A DNA stretch of 64,000 bases from Epiperipatus broadwayi. Taxonomy: Eukaryota; Onychophora; Udeonychophora; Euonychophora; Peripatidae. The stretch's first letter is position 1, and every line of letters begins with the position of its first letter. Below the pieces are notes generated by a model that was given only the letters and a program-made list of their open reading frames with translations, was not told the origin of the DNA and made no database searches. The stretch is from positions 124,001 through 188,000 of the forward strand of contig JAQFVV010012513.1 of the NCBI GenBank assembly GCA_028023455.1. The letters run 5' to 3'. Made by a program: the position numbers and the translations under genes. Positions 37,247 through 49,035 of this stretch are shown piece by piece.

Positions 37247-37885
37247 TCGCGTTGAGTTCTGTCACTTGGGTTGCTGGAACTCCTTAAGAGTTTCCCAGCG
37301 ATGAAAATCATTTGATTATTATAACTGAAATCCATCGATTTACAGGTTACTGCATAAATATATCATCCCATTTTCTTTAAATTTGTCTTTGATTGTTTAT
37401 AAATTTATTTAAACGCACATTGATTATGTAAGTAATATTTACTAAGACTGTAAGCTTGTGGTTAAGACCTGTAGAAGTCCCTACTATCGCATTTTATGTG
37501 CAAATTCTTGAGGTTACAGCCTTAGTAAATATTACTTTGATTGTTTATTAAAATTTGCATTGAGTTTTGTCAATTGGCTGGAACCCTTTATGAGCTTCCC
37601 AGTCATGAAAATCATTTAATTATTGTCATTAAAATCCATCGATGATGATCACTTATCATTAGTTGGTAATCATATCATTTTTTTTTTAAATTTGACGATT
37701 GTTTAGTGAAATTCACCTTGAGTTCTGTCACATGCGCTGTTGGAACTCCTTATGAGCTTCTGAGGAAGAAATTTATTTGATTATTATTGAAATCCATTGA
37801 TGATGATCACTTATCAATCATAGATTACTGCATAAATATCTCAAGTCATTTTCTTTAAATTTGCCTTTGATTGTTTAGTGAAGTG
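37247..37885 (+). repeat. Three diverged direct units of about 150-180 bp
   Basis: Units begin at about 37252, 37560 and 37708 with 'TTGAGTTCTGTCAC' or 'TTGAGTTTTGTCAA'. Each continues with 'TGGAAC', 'ATGAGCTTC', 'TTTGATTATTAT', 'GAAATCCATCGAT' and 'TTTAAATTTG...GATTGTTTA'. The first and second units are separated by the small inverted-repeat element at 37431-37536. No coding frame is shared. Confidence 0.75.
37431..37536. repeat. Small MITE-like inverted-repeat element
   Basis: AGTAATATTTACTAAGACTG (37431) and its near-exact inverted copy (37514-37536) enclose about 60 bp. The inner block GTAGAAGTCCCTACTATCG recurs inverted at about 57050-57070, so this is a dispersed family. Confidence 0.75.
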
Positions 37886-37985
37886 GTCGATGATCAGATG
37901 CAGAAATGTAAGTTTCTCATATCAATTCCAATACTGTCACTTTTTGGGAATTCTCCAGCAACATGAACACCCATATATATTTACA

Positions 37986-38322
37986 CATATTAGGAATAAC
38001 AAGAAAGAATTGAAAATGAAATATGTGGGTGGGAGAACAAACAGTATCATTGACATCATTGAAAGAATTAAAAAACTGAAATGGAGACAGACTAAACATA
38101 TGGCTAATAAAGATGATAATAGATGGACATTTGAAGTCTTAAATCGAATACCAAAAGTTTGTAAAAGATCTAGAAAAACACCACATGTAGATGGGTAGAA
38201 TTGATAAAAAATCTTCCTAGTGTATTGTGGAAAAGTAAGACCAGTGATTGCAGAAAGTGGATTAAACATGGAAAGACCTTCATCCTGCAGTCGGTTAATA
38301 ATGGTTGAAAATGATGATGATA
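37986..38322 (+). pseudogene. RTE LINE fragment, 3' end
   Basis: From TTAGGAATAACAAGAAAGAA (the 'GVTRRD' codons, about 55518 in the better copy) through 'DIIERIKKLKW', 'DDNRWTFEVLN' and 'DWCRKWIKHGKTFILQ' to a TGATGATGAT tail. 5'-truncated, with frameshifts. Confidence 0.85.
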
Positions 38323-38535
38323 CTTAAGTGAAATGATGTTACATTGGTAAATAAGAGCATATTTATATGGACTAATTACTGATGATTTTGATTTTAGAAG
38401 ATGATATATGGTGGTCTATGATTTAGCATATATTGATTATATTTACAATGAAATATATAGAATTAATTTAAATTTCAGTCAAAATATTTTTCTTAGAATT
38501 AATGGGGTTTGCGTATACTCCTTGCATTATATGTA

Positions 38536-38962
38536 TATTATTAAAAACCAGTCAATACTTAGACAATCTCAATATTAATAAGAATTAACAATTTCAAACT
38601 GCTGTCAAGGCAACCTTCTTTTAACAATATATATACAAATAAAGTTACATTTATTATTTAAGTAATACTTTGGATGCAGTTTGAAATTTATAATTGCAGT
38701 TTGTAATGTTATAATTGACTATTTATTACTCTGCATTCAGAATAGGCTGTATTTACCTGTTTAAAGAGGTTAATTTAAACTTCTTTATATCAATAATTTC
38801 AAACTCTGTGGTCAAGTTACAATCTATATATAAGTATATTAGACCATTAATATATGTGGGATTCCACCTTTATAGTTAAAAGGAGGTTGTCTTGACAACA
38901 GTTTGAAATTGTTGATTGTTATTGATATTGTCTAAGTGTTGATTGGTTTTTAATGATTATTT
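38536..38962. repeat. REP-D inverted-repeat element, complete copy
   Basis: The left end (TATTAAAAACCAGTCAATAC, then 'TTTCAAACTGCTGTCAAGGC') is matched inverted by the right end ('CTTGACAACAGTTTGAAATT', then 'GTGTTGATTGGTTTTTAAT'). TIRs are about 90 bp and the whole is about 425 bp, with no coding frame. It is MITE-like. Other copies: 29850, 38985/42097, 49625 and 51240. Confidence 0.85.
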
Positions 38963-38984
38963 ATAAACACATTTTGCCTTGAAC

Positions 38985-39182
38985 ATTATTACATTTATTA
39001 TTTAAGTAATACTTTGGGTGCACTTTGAAATTTATAATTGTAGTTTGCGATGTTATAATTGACTATTTATTAGTCTGCATTCAGAATAGGTTATATTTAC
39101 CTGTTTAGAGGGGTTTATTTAAACTTATTTGTATCAATAATTTCAATCTCTGTGGTCAACTTGCCATATTTAGTGTCTATAT
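38985..39182. repeat. REP-D second copy, left portion
   Basis: 'TTATTATTTAAGTAATACTT' to 'TAGTGTCTATAT' matches 38640-38835 of the complete copy. The match stops at 39182 and resumes at 42097, so a 2.9-kb insertion separates the two parts. Confidence 0.85.
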
Positions 39183-42096
39183 TGTGCCAGTCGGATTTGT
39201 ATGTTCACGTAACAAGATCTAGCATCTAGACAAAAGTACCTCGAATTCACTCGTGCACAAGATACACAGGTCAGGAACACTCATGAATTCTGCCCTATTT
39301 GTCTATTTCCCAGATCTATAACATTATGAGCAACAATCCCGATGACATCGATTAATTTACTTCTCATCCGCCGGCATCGATCATCGGAGACACAAAAAGA
39401 CTCTAGGCTAAACTTATAAGATAGAATAACTTAATAACTAGTTATATTTTATGAGCAATAAAGGCTCATGACCTAGCATATTAATTATGTATTGAGCGGA
39501 GATCATCTAGTCATATTTAGCATAAGTAATAACTTAATATTTTATCTTAACTAAAAAAAAGCAATGGTTCGAGTTTGATATATATATTTAAGATTTATTA
39601 ATAACAAAATTATGTCGGGTTATTTACCTGACGTGAGCCTCGGAAGTATTATATTTGTTTGATTCATATTTAATAATAACATTAGATTTGTGGCTATGCC
39701 AATAATATATATGTGTGATTTAATAAATTAGCGCTATTGGAATACATTACTAGAATCCTATTACACCCCCAGAGATGAAAAGAGCATTTAATTAATTTAA
39801 AAGGATAATAATTTCATAAGCAGGTTACATTCAATATTATGATAAATTTGAGTTATAGATAATGCGCGGGATGGGTAATGAATAATTATATAAACAATGC
39901 TAAATCTATCGCATTAATACTTATATTAAACTAATGGAAATATGTCTGTTTAAAGAAATAATTTCATTACGACTTATGAATACTTCTGGGTGACTAATAA
40001 GACACTGAAAGGTGGTGTGTGCATGGCGGCTGATTGGAATGGTCCAATTATGGATCCTGGAGTGTGCTTCATGAATTCTAAGAATGAAGTTGACCAATTT
40101 CCTCTGCTAACGTAGGCAGGGTCGGTTTGACGAATGAAAGAGTCCAAGATTCCCTGGAATGAGGTACAAGCGAATCATGGATGACGAAGAGTGGTCAGCA
40201 ATGTCATTATTGGGCTGGTTTCCCAGATCGCTCCCCATATAAAGCATGCACATAAGACCAAGTATGTCCCCAGGGTGGTTTTATAGCCTGGTTCAAGGAC
40301 ATTAAGAATGATGATGGGGCTCGACTGTGTGATTACCTCCATATGAGAAAGAAGCACGAACATATATAAAAACAAAGTGGCCTTTATGCATGAAACGCTT
40401 AATAATATAATATATAAATATAATTATAAAGATTAAAGATTATCGAAACATATTTATTGCCCACAAATTATGAAATATTTGGCGTAATGATATGGCTTCA
40501 CTAAGCAAACATGGATAATAATTATACTTAAATATAAAACTAAGCTCTTAATATCCCCCTCCCCCTTACATTATGTTACTTAATATTATTCATTACTTCT
40601 TACACATTAAACAAATCTCAATTTTGGTTGATTTATGCCCGTGTGGAAATACATTATATGATTGCAAAATAAAAAGGGTGGTCGTAATAGCTAAGATGAA
40701 ATTTACATATATAATATAGTTGAAAGATAAAAGATAGTGCATTATTTAGGAAGGAGAATTGGAAAAACCGATGTCAAATCTGCTTTTCACCAGTAAACAT
40801 GGAAAATATAATTAATTTATTTCTCTAAAACCGCGAGCATCTGGGCAAGCCGAATAAGACTTGTTTTTATCAATTATAAATTATTTACCCAGTAAATGAT
40901 GGGTGGGAAAAACAAAATAAGTTATATGCTGGCGATTTTAGAATATTATTGGCATTAACTTTAAAATATAAATATGTAAAAATGTTAATAAAAAATTATT
41001 GGCTGCTTTTAAATAAAATAAAAGAAAAACATTTTATAAGAGGCTTAGCATAGATTAGTTATATAGAGTTATATATATTTGAAGGCATTTAAAAGATATA
41101 GTTTAAAATATACACATTACATAGAAGGCAGGATTTTAGGAATTATAAGCGGTCTGAGTTCTTTACCTTGATAATTGAGAAAAGCATTTCACTAGGAATC
41201 AGTCCATCGGTATTGTCACTAGATCTAGGGTAGCAGGAGGATTTGAGATAGCACTTCATTTCATTGGAAAGACGTATGTAAAGTTCAGTAGCATGGAGTA
41301 TGGAAGCTTCGTCATGGGATCAGCATGTTAGAACAGAGGGACAAGGCGAAATTTACTACTCACAACACATTGCATGAAAATTACATCGGGCTTGGATTAT
41401 GTTCAGCAGCATGGCTTTTTAATGATCTCCCCTCCTTGTGGATTCAAATCCAGCAGTATTTATACTTTTAATTTGAATTTGTAACTAGGCAACTACTGCT
41501 GGACCTGAGGTGATTTAAGCACTTAGATTTCATTTGGAATCGTTTGGCCGGATACTCTTATCTGGTAAGATGTTTGAAACAATGCAAGTTTGTTATCAGT
41601 TTCTCGAACGATTGTTTTAAAATATATCTTGTGATTTTAAAACAAGCTAGCATGGCCAATTTCCACTAATGGGTTTCTTCTATTATTACTAATTTGTAAT
41701 CTTCTATTTTAATCTAAAGAGTCTTCCGGGTTATTGTTTTTCGAGAGACTTACTAACAAGATTGCATCATTTCTGGCTACAAACTTATATATGAAAAATA
41801 TAAGTATCATATATAATATCTTATATATATAATATACTATTAATTCAATCACAATCTCCTACGCTAAAATATACATATATATTTATTATTTACGCCCGCA
41901 TACACATGAGAATATTATTATTAGATTAAATATTAAATTAAGACACAAACGTTTACATTATTTTATACTATTGGGTAAAGAAATATATTATTAGTTATGT
42001 GTATACGTGCATAAGGACGAGTTTGAATATGGTTAGGTGGTAGGAGATTGGATGTGGGCTGTGAATCAGGATCTGAGCATCAGATCATCTGCTTCA
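39183..42096. mobile_element. 2.9-kb LTR-like noncoding insertion (TG...CA, ATAT duplication)
   Basis: The insertion interrupts REP-D exactly: left host sequence ends CTATAT, right host sequence resumes ATATAAGTATATTAG, and intact copies read CTATATAAGTATATTAG. The insert starts TGTGCCAGTCGG and ends ATCTGCTTCA. TG...CA ends with a 4-bp duplication are typical of LTR retrotransposons. No gag or pol frame is visible and I found no second copy of the end sequences inside, so it resembles a long solo LTR. Its composition differs from the flanks: more CG dinucleotides at 39230-39400 and 39600-40350, and pyrimidine runs near 40555. A non-LTR cut-and-paste element with TG/CA ends is an alternative. 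Confidence 0.7.
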
Positions 42097-42245
42097 ATAT
42101 AAGTATATTAGACCATTAATAAAGGTGGAATTCCACCTTTAGTGTTAAAAGGATGTTGCCTTGATAACAGTTAGAAATTGTTAATTGTTTTTGTTATTGG
42201 GATTATCTAAGTGCTGAATGGGTTTTAATGGTTATTTAAATACAG
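42097..42245. repeat. REP-D second copy, right portion
   Basis: 'ATATAAGTATATTAGACCAT', 'TGGAATTCCACCTTTAGTGT', 'AACAGTTAGAAATTGTTAAT' and 'GGGTTTTAATGGTTATTTAA' continue the copy that stops at 39182. Confidence 0.85.
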
Positions 42246-42284
42246 GTATAGTTCATATTCTTGGAATTTAGGTGTAATTATAGG

Positions 42285-42410
42285 GGATTTGAACCATGCA
42301 CTGATTATATATATGTGAGATGATAATCTGGATCAACTGATGAGTGATGGTTCATCATGAATTATGTATATTGGTGATCATTTATCTTTTTAACAGTGTC
42401 TGGTTGTGTG
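42285..42410 (+). mobile_element. REP-B repeat, partial
   Basis: 'GAGATGATAATCTGGATCAA', 'CTGATGAGTGATGGTTCATC' and 'ATTGGTGATCATTTATCTTT' match the left two thirds of REP-B at 48815. A 'GGGGATTTGAACCATGC' block precedes it. Confidence 0.6.
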
Positions 42411-43019
42411 TATTAGTTGTATGAGATAAATTGGATAGCTGAAGAAGGCTTGAAAGCCTGGATTTAATTCCCTTATAATTATGTATATATAATTTTATCT
42501 TTTAAAGGACTTTATTATATATTTAAGTTTTATTACATTGTACATTTTCCCACATAATATTGATCACCAACATAAATTAGAGAATAAAAAACATTTACAG
42601 AAAATAAATATGTATAAATATAATTTAACATTTTTAAATATTGAACAAGCCATGAGGCTCACAAGTTTCACATTAATTTATAAAGAAAATTGAAATTGGT
42701 TGTTATGATTTTTCTATGTTCTTTTTCATGTTTTGTATCCCCTCAGAGTCTATTGCAATTTTTTATTCCTTTGACATATTGTTTCTATTTTGTTAATAAA
42801 AGTATTTGAATGTCTTCAATGATCATTATTAATTACAAAAGTACATTTGGTACACCATATAGAAAAAAGGATGAATGTGCTAGCATGAATGTGGGGATAG
42901 TAACCCTTGGAAAATGGTCCTATAAGGGTGTTGGTATTCTCATTTTTGTTGATGAATATTATTGGCATCATCATTCTGATTTTTTCAAGACCCTGAAATT
43001 AAAAAAAAAATGTCATTGT
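42411..43019. other. No gene seen
   Basis: AT-rich. The start has a CTGAAGAAGGCTTGAAAGCC hairpin motif (42437). Confidence 0.4.
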
Positions 43020-44530
43020 GTTTCAATCTCTTTGTGATATTTGTGTGCCCTATTTTGAATCTGTATATGTATAGTGTGTGCATGGATTTTAAGTTTAGCT
43101 CTATTAAGAATTTAAAAATATTTTGGTTCTAATGGACAGAATTTAAAGTTGTTTGTTGGTGGTGTTTAATATGGGATTTGTTTTGTACTCTTGAGGTGGT
43201 TAGAGAAATAAGTACATTTCTCAGTATTTGTATTTATTTGTGGGTCAGCAGTGAAGATTTGGAATGGATGATAAAGATTTTAAAAATTGTTCACAATATT
43301 TTGAGGCTTTGGGTGTTGTTAGTCATAGGTGCTATTTAACAGATGATCTCTAGATTATGGTAAGTTTTAATATAGGAATGAAATGATAATAAATGTTTTT
43401 TGGTAATCTGAATGCATAAATATTGTGTAGTCCTAGTCCACTGTGAACAGTAAATTTTCTAATGTTTAATTGAGATGGCTGTGTACATTTACCCCAAAGA
43501 AGTTTCCTGCATAATGAGTAAATGTGAATAGTAAAGGCTTTGGTGAAGAATATAAACTCTGTTTTTGTCATTGGTAGTATGTTAAAGAGGAATATTTTTG
43601 TTTAAGGAGAAAGGTATGATTTTTCAAGTGATTTAACAATATTTTCTACATCTTTTTTGTATTATAATCCATATTGTGCTGTTGCTTAAATAAAAGGAAA
43701 AACCCAAGATAGTATTAGATATTCCTTTAAAGTGTTTTTAAGACAGGTTCCAGTGTTTACCTTCCACACACATCATTTTTCCATATTAAAGACAAGTTTA
43801 CATTCACTGAAGAGTATCTGAAGAAATGGTGGTATTTGTTTTATGGATTGTAAAAATAACGAGATATTTTCCATAAAGATTATATGTGAAATGTTTGTAG
43901 TAATGATAGACATATATATTTTTGGAAGTTCTTTTTTTATAGTTTTATATCTGATGAATAGAAGTGCACTTAGAGGGGATTCTTGAGGGATTGAGCTATA
44001 GGATGTAGTTAGAGATGTGATTTCCATTTAGGGTTACATATATGACCCTATTTAATAAAACATTTGTGAGAATGTATAGCAATGATTTGGGAGTAGTTGT
44101 GTTAGCAAGTAGACTTATTAGTATAGTGGTATGAGGTAGGATGGATGGTTGAAAATCATGTGAAAGTCAGAATTCAAACCCCTATATATTACATATAGAA
44201 GTGCAGGTATAAAAAAGCCTGTACTGTAGAAAAAATTAGTATAGTTATTGTAATTTTGTCAAATGCAGACTCAATATCTAATTGAATTATAATCGGACTA
44301 GATTTTTTTTTGTATATGATATAATCTATTATTGTGTTAAATATAAAAATAGCTTGGCTAATTGAGAAGCCTTTATTTGCAAGCTGCATGTTTGAAATTT
44401 GTGGCAAAAGCTATGGCTCTATTTTATCTTTGATGACTGGTTCTAGCGATTTTATTCCCAATGGACACATTGATATTGATCTAAGATATATTAATTCAGT
44501 CATTGTTAAAGTTTGAGATGTGAACATCAA
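43020..44530 (-). pseudogene. L1/Tx1-like reverse transcriptase fossil
   Basis: On the minus strand the parts come in RT order: 'NKGFSISQAIFIFNTIIDYI' and 'IIIQLDIESAFDKI' (first catalytic Asp region, 44407-44245), then, after a nested SINE, 'SLLYILTNVLLN' and 'VIYVTLNGN', 'SIPQESPLSALLF' (in place of G.RQG.PLSPLLF, about 43980), and 'HIIFMENISLFLQSI' (where YADD should be; the Asp pair is lost). Further on come 'FLQILFSECKLVFNMEK', 'RKLLWGKCTQPSQLNIRKFT' with 'SGLGLHNIYAF' (about 43520-43410), and 'SLLTHK' (about 43235). The '[FL].WG...P......L......GGLGLP...' block is typical of L1-type elements. It carries multiple stops and frameshifts and is clearly dead. Confidence 0.8.
44117..44244 (+). 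mobile_element. REP-B SINE nested in the RT fossil
   Basis: The insert 44127-44234 starts TGGTATGAGGTAGGATGG, has a B-box-like GAATTCAAACCCC and ends AAGCCTGTACTGTAGAAAAA. ATTAGTATAG flanks it at 44117-44126 and 44235-44244, and the RT reading continues on both sides. This fixes the 3' end of REP-B and shows it retroposes. The copy is 5'-truncated compared with 46060 and 48815. Confidence 0.88.
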
Positions 44531-44789
44531 ATTGTAATATTTTATTATATTTATTAATACACTTCAAATGCTGAGACGTAATAACAATTTTTGAGTTAGA
44601 TTTTAAAGTCAATTTAATAAATTTAAAACCAATCTTTCTCTTATCATTTCTAATTTATCAGTTAAATTTAAAATGTTTCCGTGTTACCCAATTTCCACAT
44701 TTCTTTATACTTGATAGATAAACCATATGACAACAAAAGACTTAAACAAAAGTGGAACAATATTTGTTGTTGCCATCTATTGAATTAGT

Positions 44790-45091
44790 GTAGATACGTG
44801 AAAAAATATCAATTACAAGTTTGCTAAAAAAACTTTAGAAAGTCTGAAATGTAAATTATTATTGTGATATGCCCATTTGGAATTGATTACTTGATAAATA
44901 TTATTACATTTTTCCTACACTACATACCATAAGTAAACAATAACTATTAAATATGTAATGCAGGAAATATTGAATAATATTTATCAAGTAGTAATCTCCT
45001 AATACCCATACCACAATAATAATAATTTACTATTCAGAATTTCTAGTCTTTTTAACGAACTTGTAATTGATATTTTCTGAAGTATCTATGT
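44790..45091. repeat. Foldback element, arms about 125 bp
   Basis: Left arm 44790-44920 ('TAGATACGTGAAAAAATATC', 'AATTACAAGTTTGC', 'AAATTATTATTGTGATATG', 'TTACTTGATAAATATTATTA') is matched inverted by 44955-45091. The spacer is about 35 bp. Moderately diverged. Confidence 0.85.
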
Positions 45092-45200
45092 TAATTTACC
45101 AGTTGGTCAAAATCAAATATTGGTTTACCTTCATTTAACTTCCATGATGCCATATGGTTTATTTATCAGCTATTTATTTAGCAGTATGCAAGTTGGATAA

Positions 45201-45317
45201 TAAAACAGGCAAAACTCCTCATACAGTAGTGCCACTCAGTGCAAGCCAGAGTAATCAATGGATGCCAGAAGCTTGCACTGAGTGGCACTACTGTATGCAG
45301 GGTTTTGACTGTTTTAA
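45201..45317. repeat. Compact hairpin (MITE-like), arms about 46 bp
   Basis: TAAAACAGGCAAAACTC, then CATACAGTAGTGCCACTCAG and TGCAAGC, pair with GCTTGCACTGAGTGGCACTA, CTGTATG and the following bases on the other side of a ~23-nt loop. The central 27 bp are perfect. The outer part (AAAACAGGCAAAACTC) is shared with the foldback at 59071, so this is a deletion derivative of that family. Confidence 0.9.
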
Positions 45318-45884
45318 TAACAGTTATGGGCAAGCATAACAAATTGTGATCATGTGATGTTTAGTGGTTTAAGTTGGATAATACTGAAACATTTTTTATT
45401 TAACTGATACATTTTAAATTGAGTTAAAAATATAACTCATAATTTATTATTTATATTATTACACTTTGACATACAAGTCTGAAATAATCTGTTATGACAC
45501 ATTTGATCAACTACTTAAAATAATTATATTAATAGTCATTATCTTTTTCATATATATTAATTCATATATTTTAAGAATGTAGGAAGATGTGGAAGTTTTA
45601 GATATATAAATATTACAACATAATATTTCTTATTTTCAATACATTTTTCTCCAATTGGTATGTATGTTAAACACAAACACCAAACTGTATTTGATAAACT
45701 TTCTGTTGTCAACATTTCTTTCATATATTCTCAAGTTAACAATAGCATATATATATATATTGTAACTTACAGTTGTTTCTGTAAATTGGCTATTATATTT
45801 TAAAAAACTAAAAATTTTATTGGCTTTAATTTTTATAGTTAAGCAAATATATTCATTGCCATCATTGATTATATAGCATCTTAG

Positions 45885-45990
45885 TGTTATGAGATAGTGT
45901 GGAGAGTGGTGGGTCATGTAAAAGTCTGTGCTCATATACCCTATATATTACATATATAGGCACAGGTATATAATAAGCCTGTGGGTTTCA
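45885..45990 (+). mobile_element. REP-B repeat, short copy
   Basis: 'GTTATGAGATAGTGTGGAGA', 'GGGTCATGTAAAAGTCTGTG' and 'ATAATAAGCCTGTG' match the right third of REP-B. Almost identical to 46360-46460, with which it forms a direct repeat. Confidence 0.75.
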
Positions 45991-46059
45991 GTTATTACCT
46001 AATAAAGATGTCTGCCCATCTCTTGTATATGTATTAAATGAATTATATCCTGAACATGA

Positions 46060-46465
46060 GGGGTCAGATTGACCTTAGGTCCACATGGGTGTGACAAGAA
46101 TCTCAGCCTCAGGGTGGCCTTTGAGCATTCCATCATCAGATTTTCAATTGGATGGACGGTTGAAGAGTTGGAGTGTGGAGTAGAATGAAGCCTGTCTATT
46201 AAAGTATGAAGATTGACTATCTTAATATATATCTGAGCACTATGACATATATGTGTAGAGATGGTAATCTGGACCAACTGATGATTGCTGGTTTAGCATG
46301 AAATACGTATATTGGTGATTATTTATTTTTTCAACATATATGTGTTCAAGTGTATCAATGTTATGAGATAGTGTGGAGAGTGGTGGGTCATGTGAAAGTC
46401 TGTGCTCATATACCCTATATATTATTACATATATAGACACAAATATATAATAAGCCTGTGTGTTT
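46060..46465 (+). mobile_element. REP-B repeat, longest copy
   Basis: Runs from 'GTCAGATTGACCTTAGG' through 'ATTGGATGGACGGTTGAAGA', 'CTATTAAAGTATGAAGATTG', 'GTAATCTGGACCAACTGATG', 'CTGGTTTAGCATGAAATACG' and 'GGGTCATGTGAAAGTCTGTG' to 'ATAAGCCTGTGTGTTTCAG'. Noncoding. I use it as the reference for block order; its left edge is uncertain. Confidence 0.7.
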
Positions 46466-48814
46466 CAGTTAAAACAGTTCTTAGTTTTTTTATATTTTGT
46501 GTGTATGTGTGTGTGTGGAAGCTTACATATCTAGATTTAGTCCAATTAATTATAGTTTATTTTGCTAAAATATTTATGAAACAAATAATGTATTAATAGC
46601 CAATTTAAAATTAAATGAAATACATATCTGGGAACTTTATAGTTTTATGATTTGTTTATTTTAAATAAATGTTTGTAGAAGTATTATAAAACCTGGAAGT
46701 GAAAAATGAAGTGATCGAAACGGATTGAAATTATTTTCTTATTTTCTTCATTGTTAAATAGTGTTTATAAAATTTTATTGCCTTGATTAAAAAAAAGATC
46801 TTAAATATAATATTTGTCCAGCAATATTTATGACAATCTCTTCCAATATTTCATGGACAAACCAAGAAACTTCAATGTAAGATGGAGAATATTCTGTAAT
46901 CCTGACATCATGTCATAACTGGTATAAAAGTTGAAGTTTGCACGATCCAGACAATCTCCACAAATATTTATTGCATTCAGGACTTAAACAGCTTCACACT
47001 TTTAAGTAGACATTTTGTTTGCCATTTATATAATGATTGGTTAGATTAACTAGTGTGGGCAGTTGTCTTTTCTGGTTAAAAATGATTTCTTATCATACTG
47101 GCAAAGATGTACTATGAAAAATAAACCAAAAACTATCATATGTCATTTATTACAGTTAGCTGTTAATGGGGAAATAGACAAATTGACTTATGGAATGCTG
47201 TCTCACTATTTCAACAATAAATCACAGGAATTCTTCATTAGAAAATAATGGTAAATAGCTAATATATTCAGAAAATTATATTTGTTAATTTCAAATAAGT
47301 AGCTGGTGTTTATTTTCAAATTATTGTAAAAATAATTGTTTTCTTGACTACAAGAAAGGATGCATATTTATCTCAATATTGGAAATTGTCTCATCTTTAA
47401 TTATGTAAGGAAAAACATTAAATAATAATTTTTCAACTTAAATTATGCCTCTGTGAATTTGGTGCTAAGAGAAACAGCTGAACTTTGATTCCCAAAATAG
47501 TAAAAGTTGCATCATAGATGTAAGACCTATAAATAAATAGATTAATTATATCTCTCAAATTAAATAAGTAATGAATGCTAATCCTCTGGATAAAATTATA
47601 ACAACTGTTCAAATAAATGAAATTGTTGCATGTAACAAACTATGATTGTGTATGCAGTGCTTAAACAAATGCATTATGGATTATTAATGCTACATTTTTA
47701 AATACCATTCAATGGATAATGGATTATAATGCTAAATATTTAAATGCCATTTCTGAATTATGAATTATCAAAGCAATTACATCTAAATGGTAAGCCATCT
47801 TAAAATGGATTAATGTGTTGAACGAACTTACTTTGAATTGGCAAGTATGATAAATGAAGTTTATTAATCCTAATGATGTGTCCAGAAAGGATTATATTAC
47901 AAAAATGAAATTAATTGTGCAATAACCGAATGGATTAGTTGATGCACTTTCTCATAAATGCATCTTTCTTAGTTAATATTATAGCTGTTATTAATATAAT
48001 AATGTTTTTTCAGATATTACTATGCTCAGGTACAGGTAATATTTTTTATTTAATATTATTATTATTGATACTGAATGGGATTAAATGCACTATATTGCAA
48101 TTATTTTGTTTACCACTTCTTTAGTTTCAACCTCAAAGTTAAATGGAGTTAATAATCCTTATTTAGATCACTAGATCATTAATGAATATTTTATGCATCA
48201 CTCTTATATGTTAGTATTAATTCTTCATTATTATATAGTATGTAATAAGACATACCAATGATCTAGTTATATTTTGGTAAGGGAATAGCACACCTAACAT
48301 GTAAGCCTGCAAATGAATCCAGTAAAAAATCTAGAGGTGAAATAAATAAGCCCGATGTGGTAAATATCATCTAGGTATGCTAAGTAATGATCATATTTGC
48401 CTCTTTTAAAAGTGTGAAAACTTCTCCAGTATTATTAAATGGGGTTGATTAATAATTGATTCGTTAGTGAAGCCAACTAATTAAGGGCCACATAAAGCAA
48501 TTATGATTGATCATTATGATGATTATTATCCTTCTGTATTTAAATTGAGGATTTTTTTAAAATAATAAACAACTTATTGCTATGTAATGTTAGTGTTGTC
48601 ACAACATTGTCTGATGACACAGTTTTCATATCCCAAGTTCAAATTAGATTTGGGAAACTAGTAGTAATATTTATTACATATTTGATATAATTTTCTTATT
48701 GCTATTATTCGTTTTTATCGTCTATTTTATATCATGTAATAAAGTAATCGATAATTTTTAATATTTCTCTTTTGTCGTTATTAAAGAAACGTTGTCACTG
48801 CATATTTACAATAT
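46466..48814. other. No gene recognised
   Basis: AT-rich with short open frames (47063-47248, 47939-48124) that I cannot tie to a family. Bases 47460-48540 are richer in mixed codons and could be an old retroelement, but no motif is clear. Confidence 0.35.
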
Positions 48815-49035
48815 ATATGCGGAGATGATAATCTGGACCAACTGATGAGTGCTGGTTTAGCATGAAATATTGTTACTAGTGATTATTTATCTTTTCAACA
48901 TTTGTGTGATCAAGTGTATCAGTGGAATGAGATAGCATAGATGGTTGAGGGTCATGTGAAAGTCTGAGTTCAAACCCCCTATATATTACATATATAAGTT
49001 CAGGTATGAAAAAGCCTGTACTGTAGAAAAAAATC
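48815..49035 (+). mobile_element. REP-B repeat copy
   Basis: 'GCGGAGATGATAATCTGGAC', 'TGAGTGCTGGTTTAGCATGA', 'GAGTTCAAACCCCC' and the end 'GCCTGTACTGTAGAAAAAAA', the same end as the nested copy at 44234. Confidence 0.8.

Noticed and set aside
47063-48124. Small open frames as exons or a retroviral-type pol remnant
   Set aside because: I could not find any ordered motif, and splice sites around them are not convincing.
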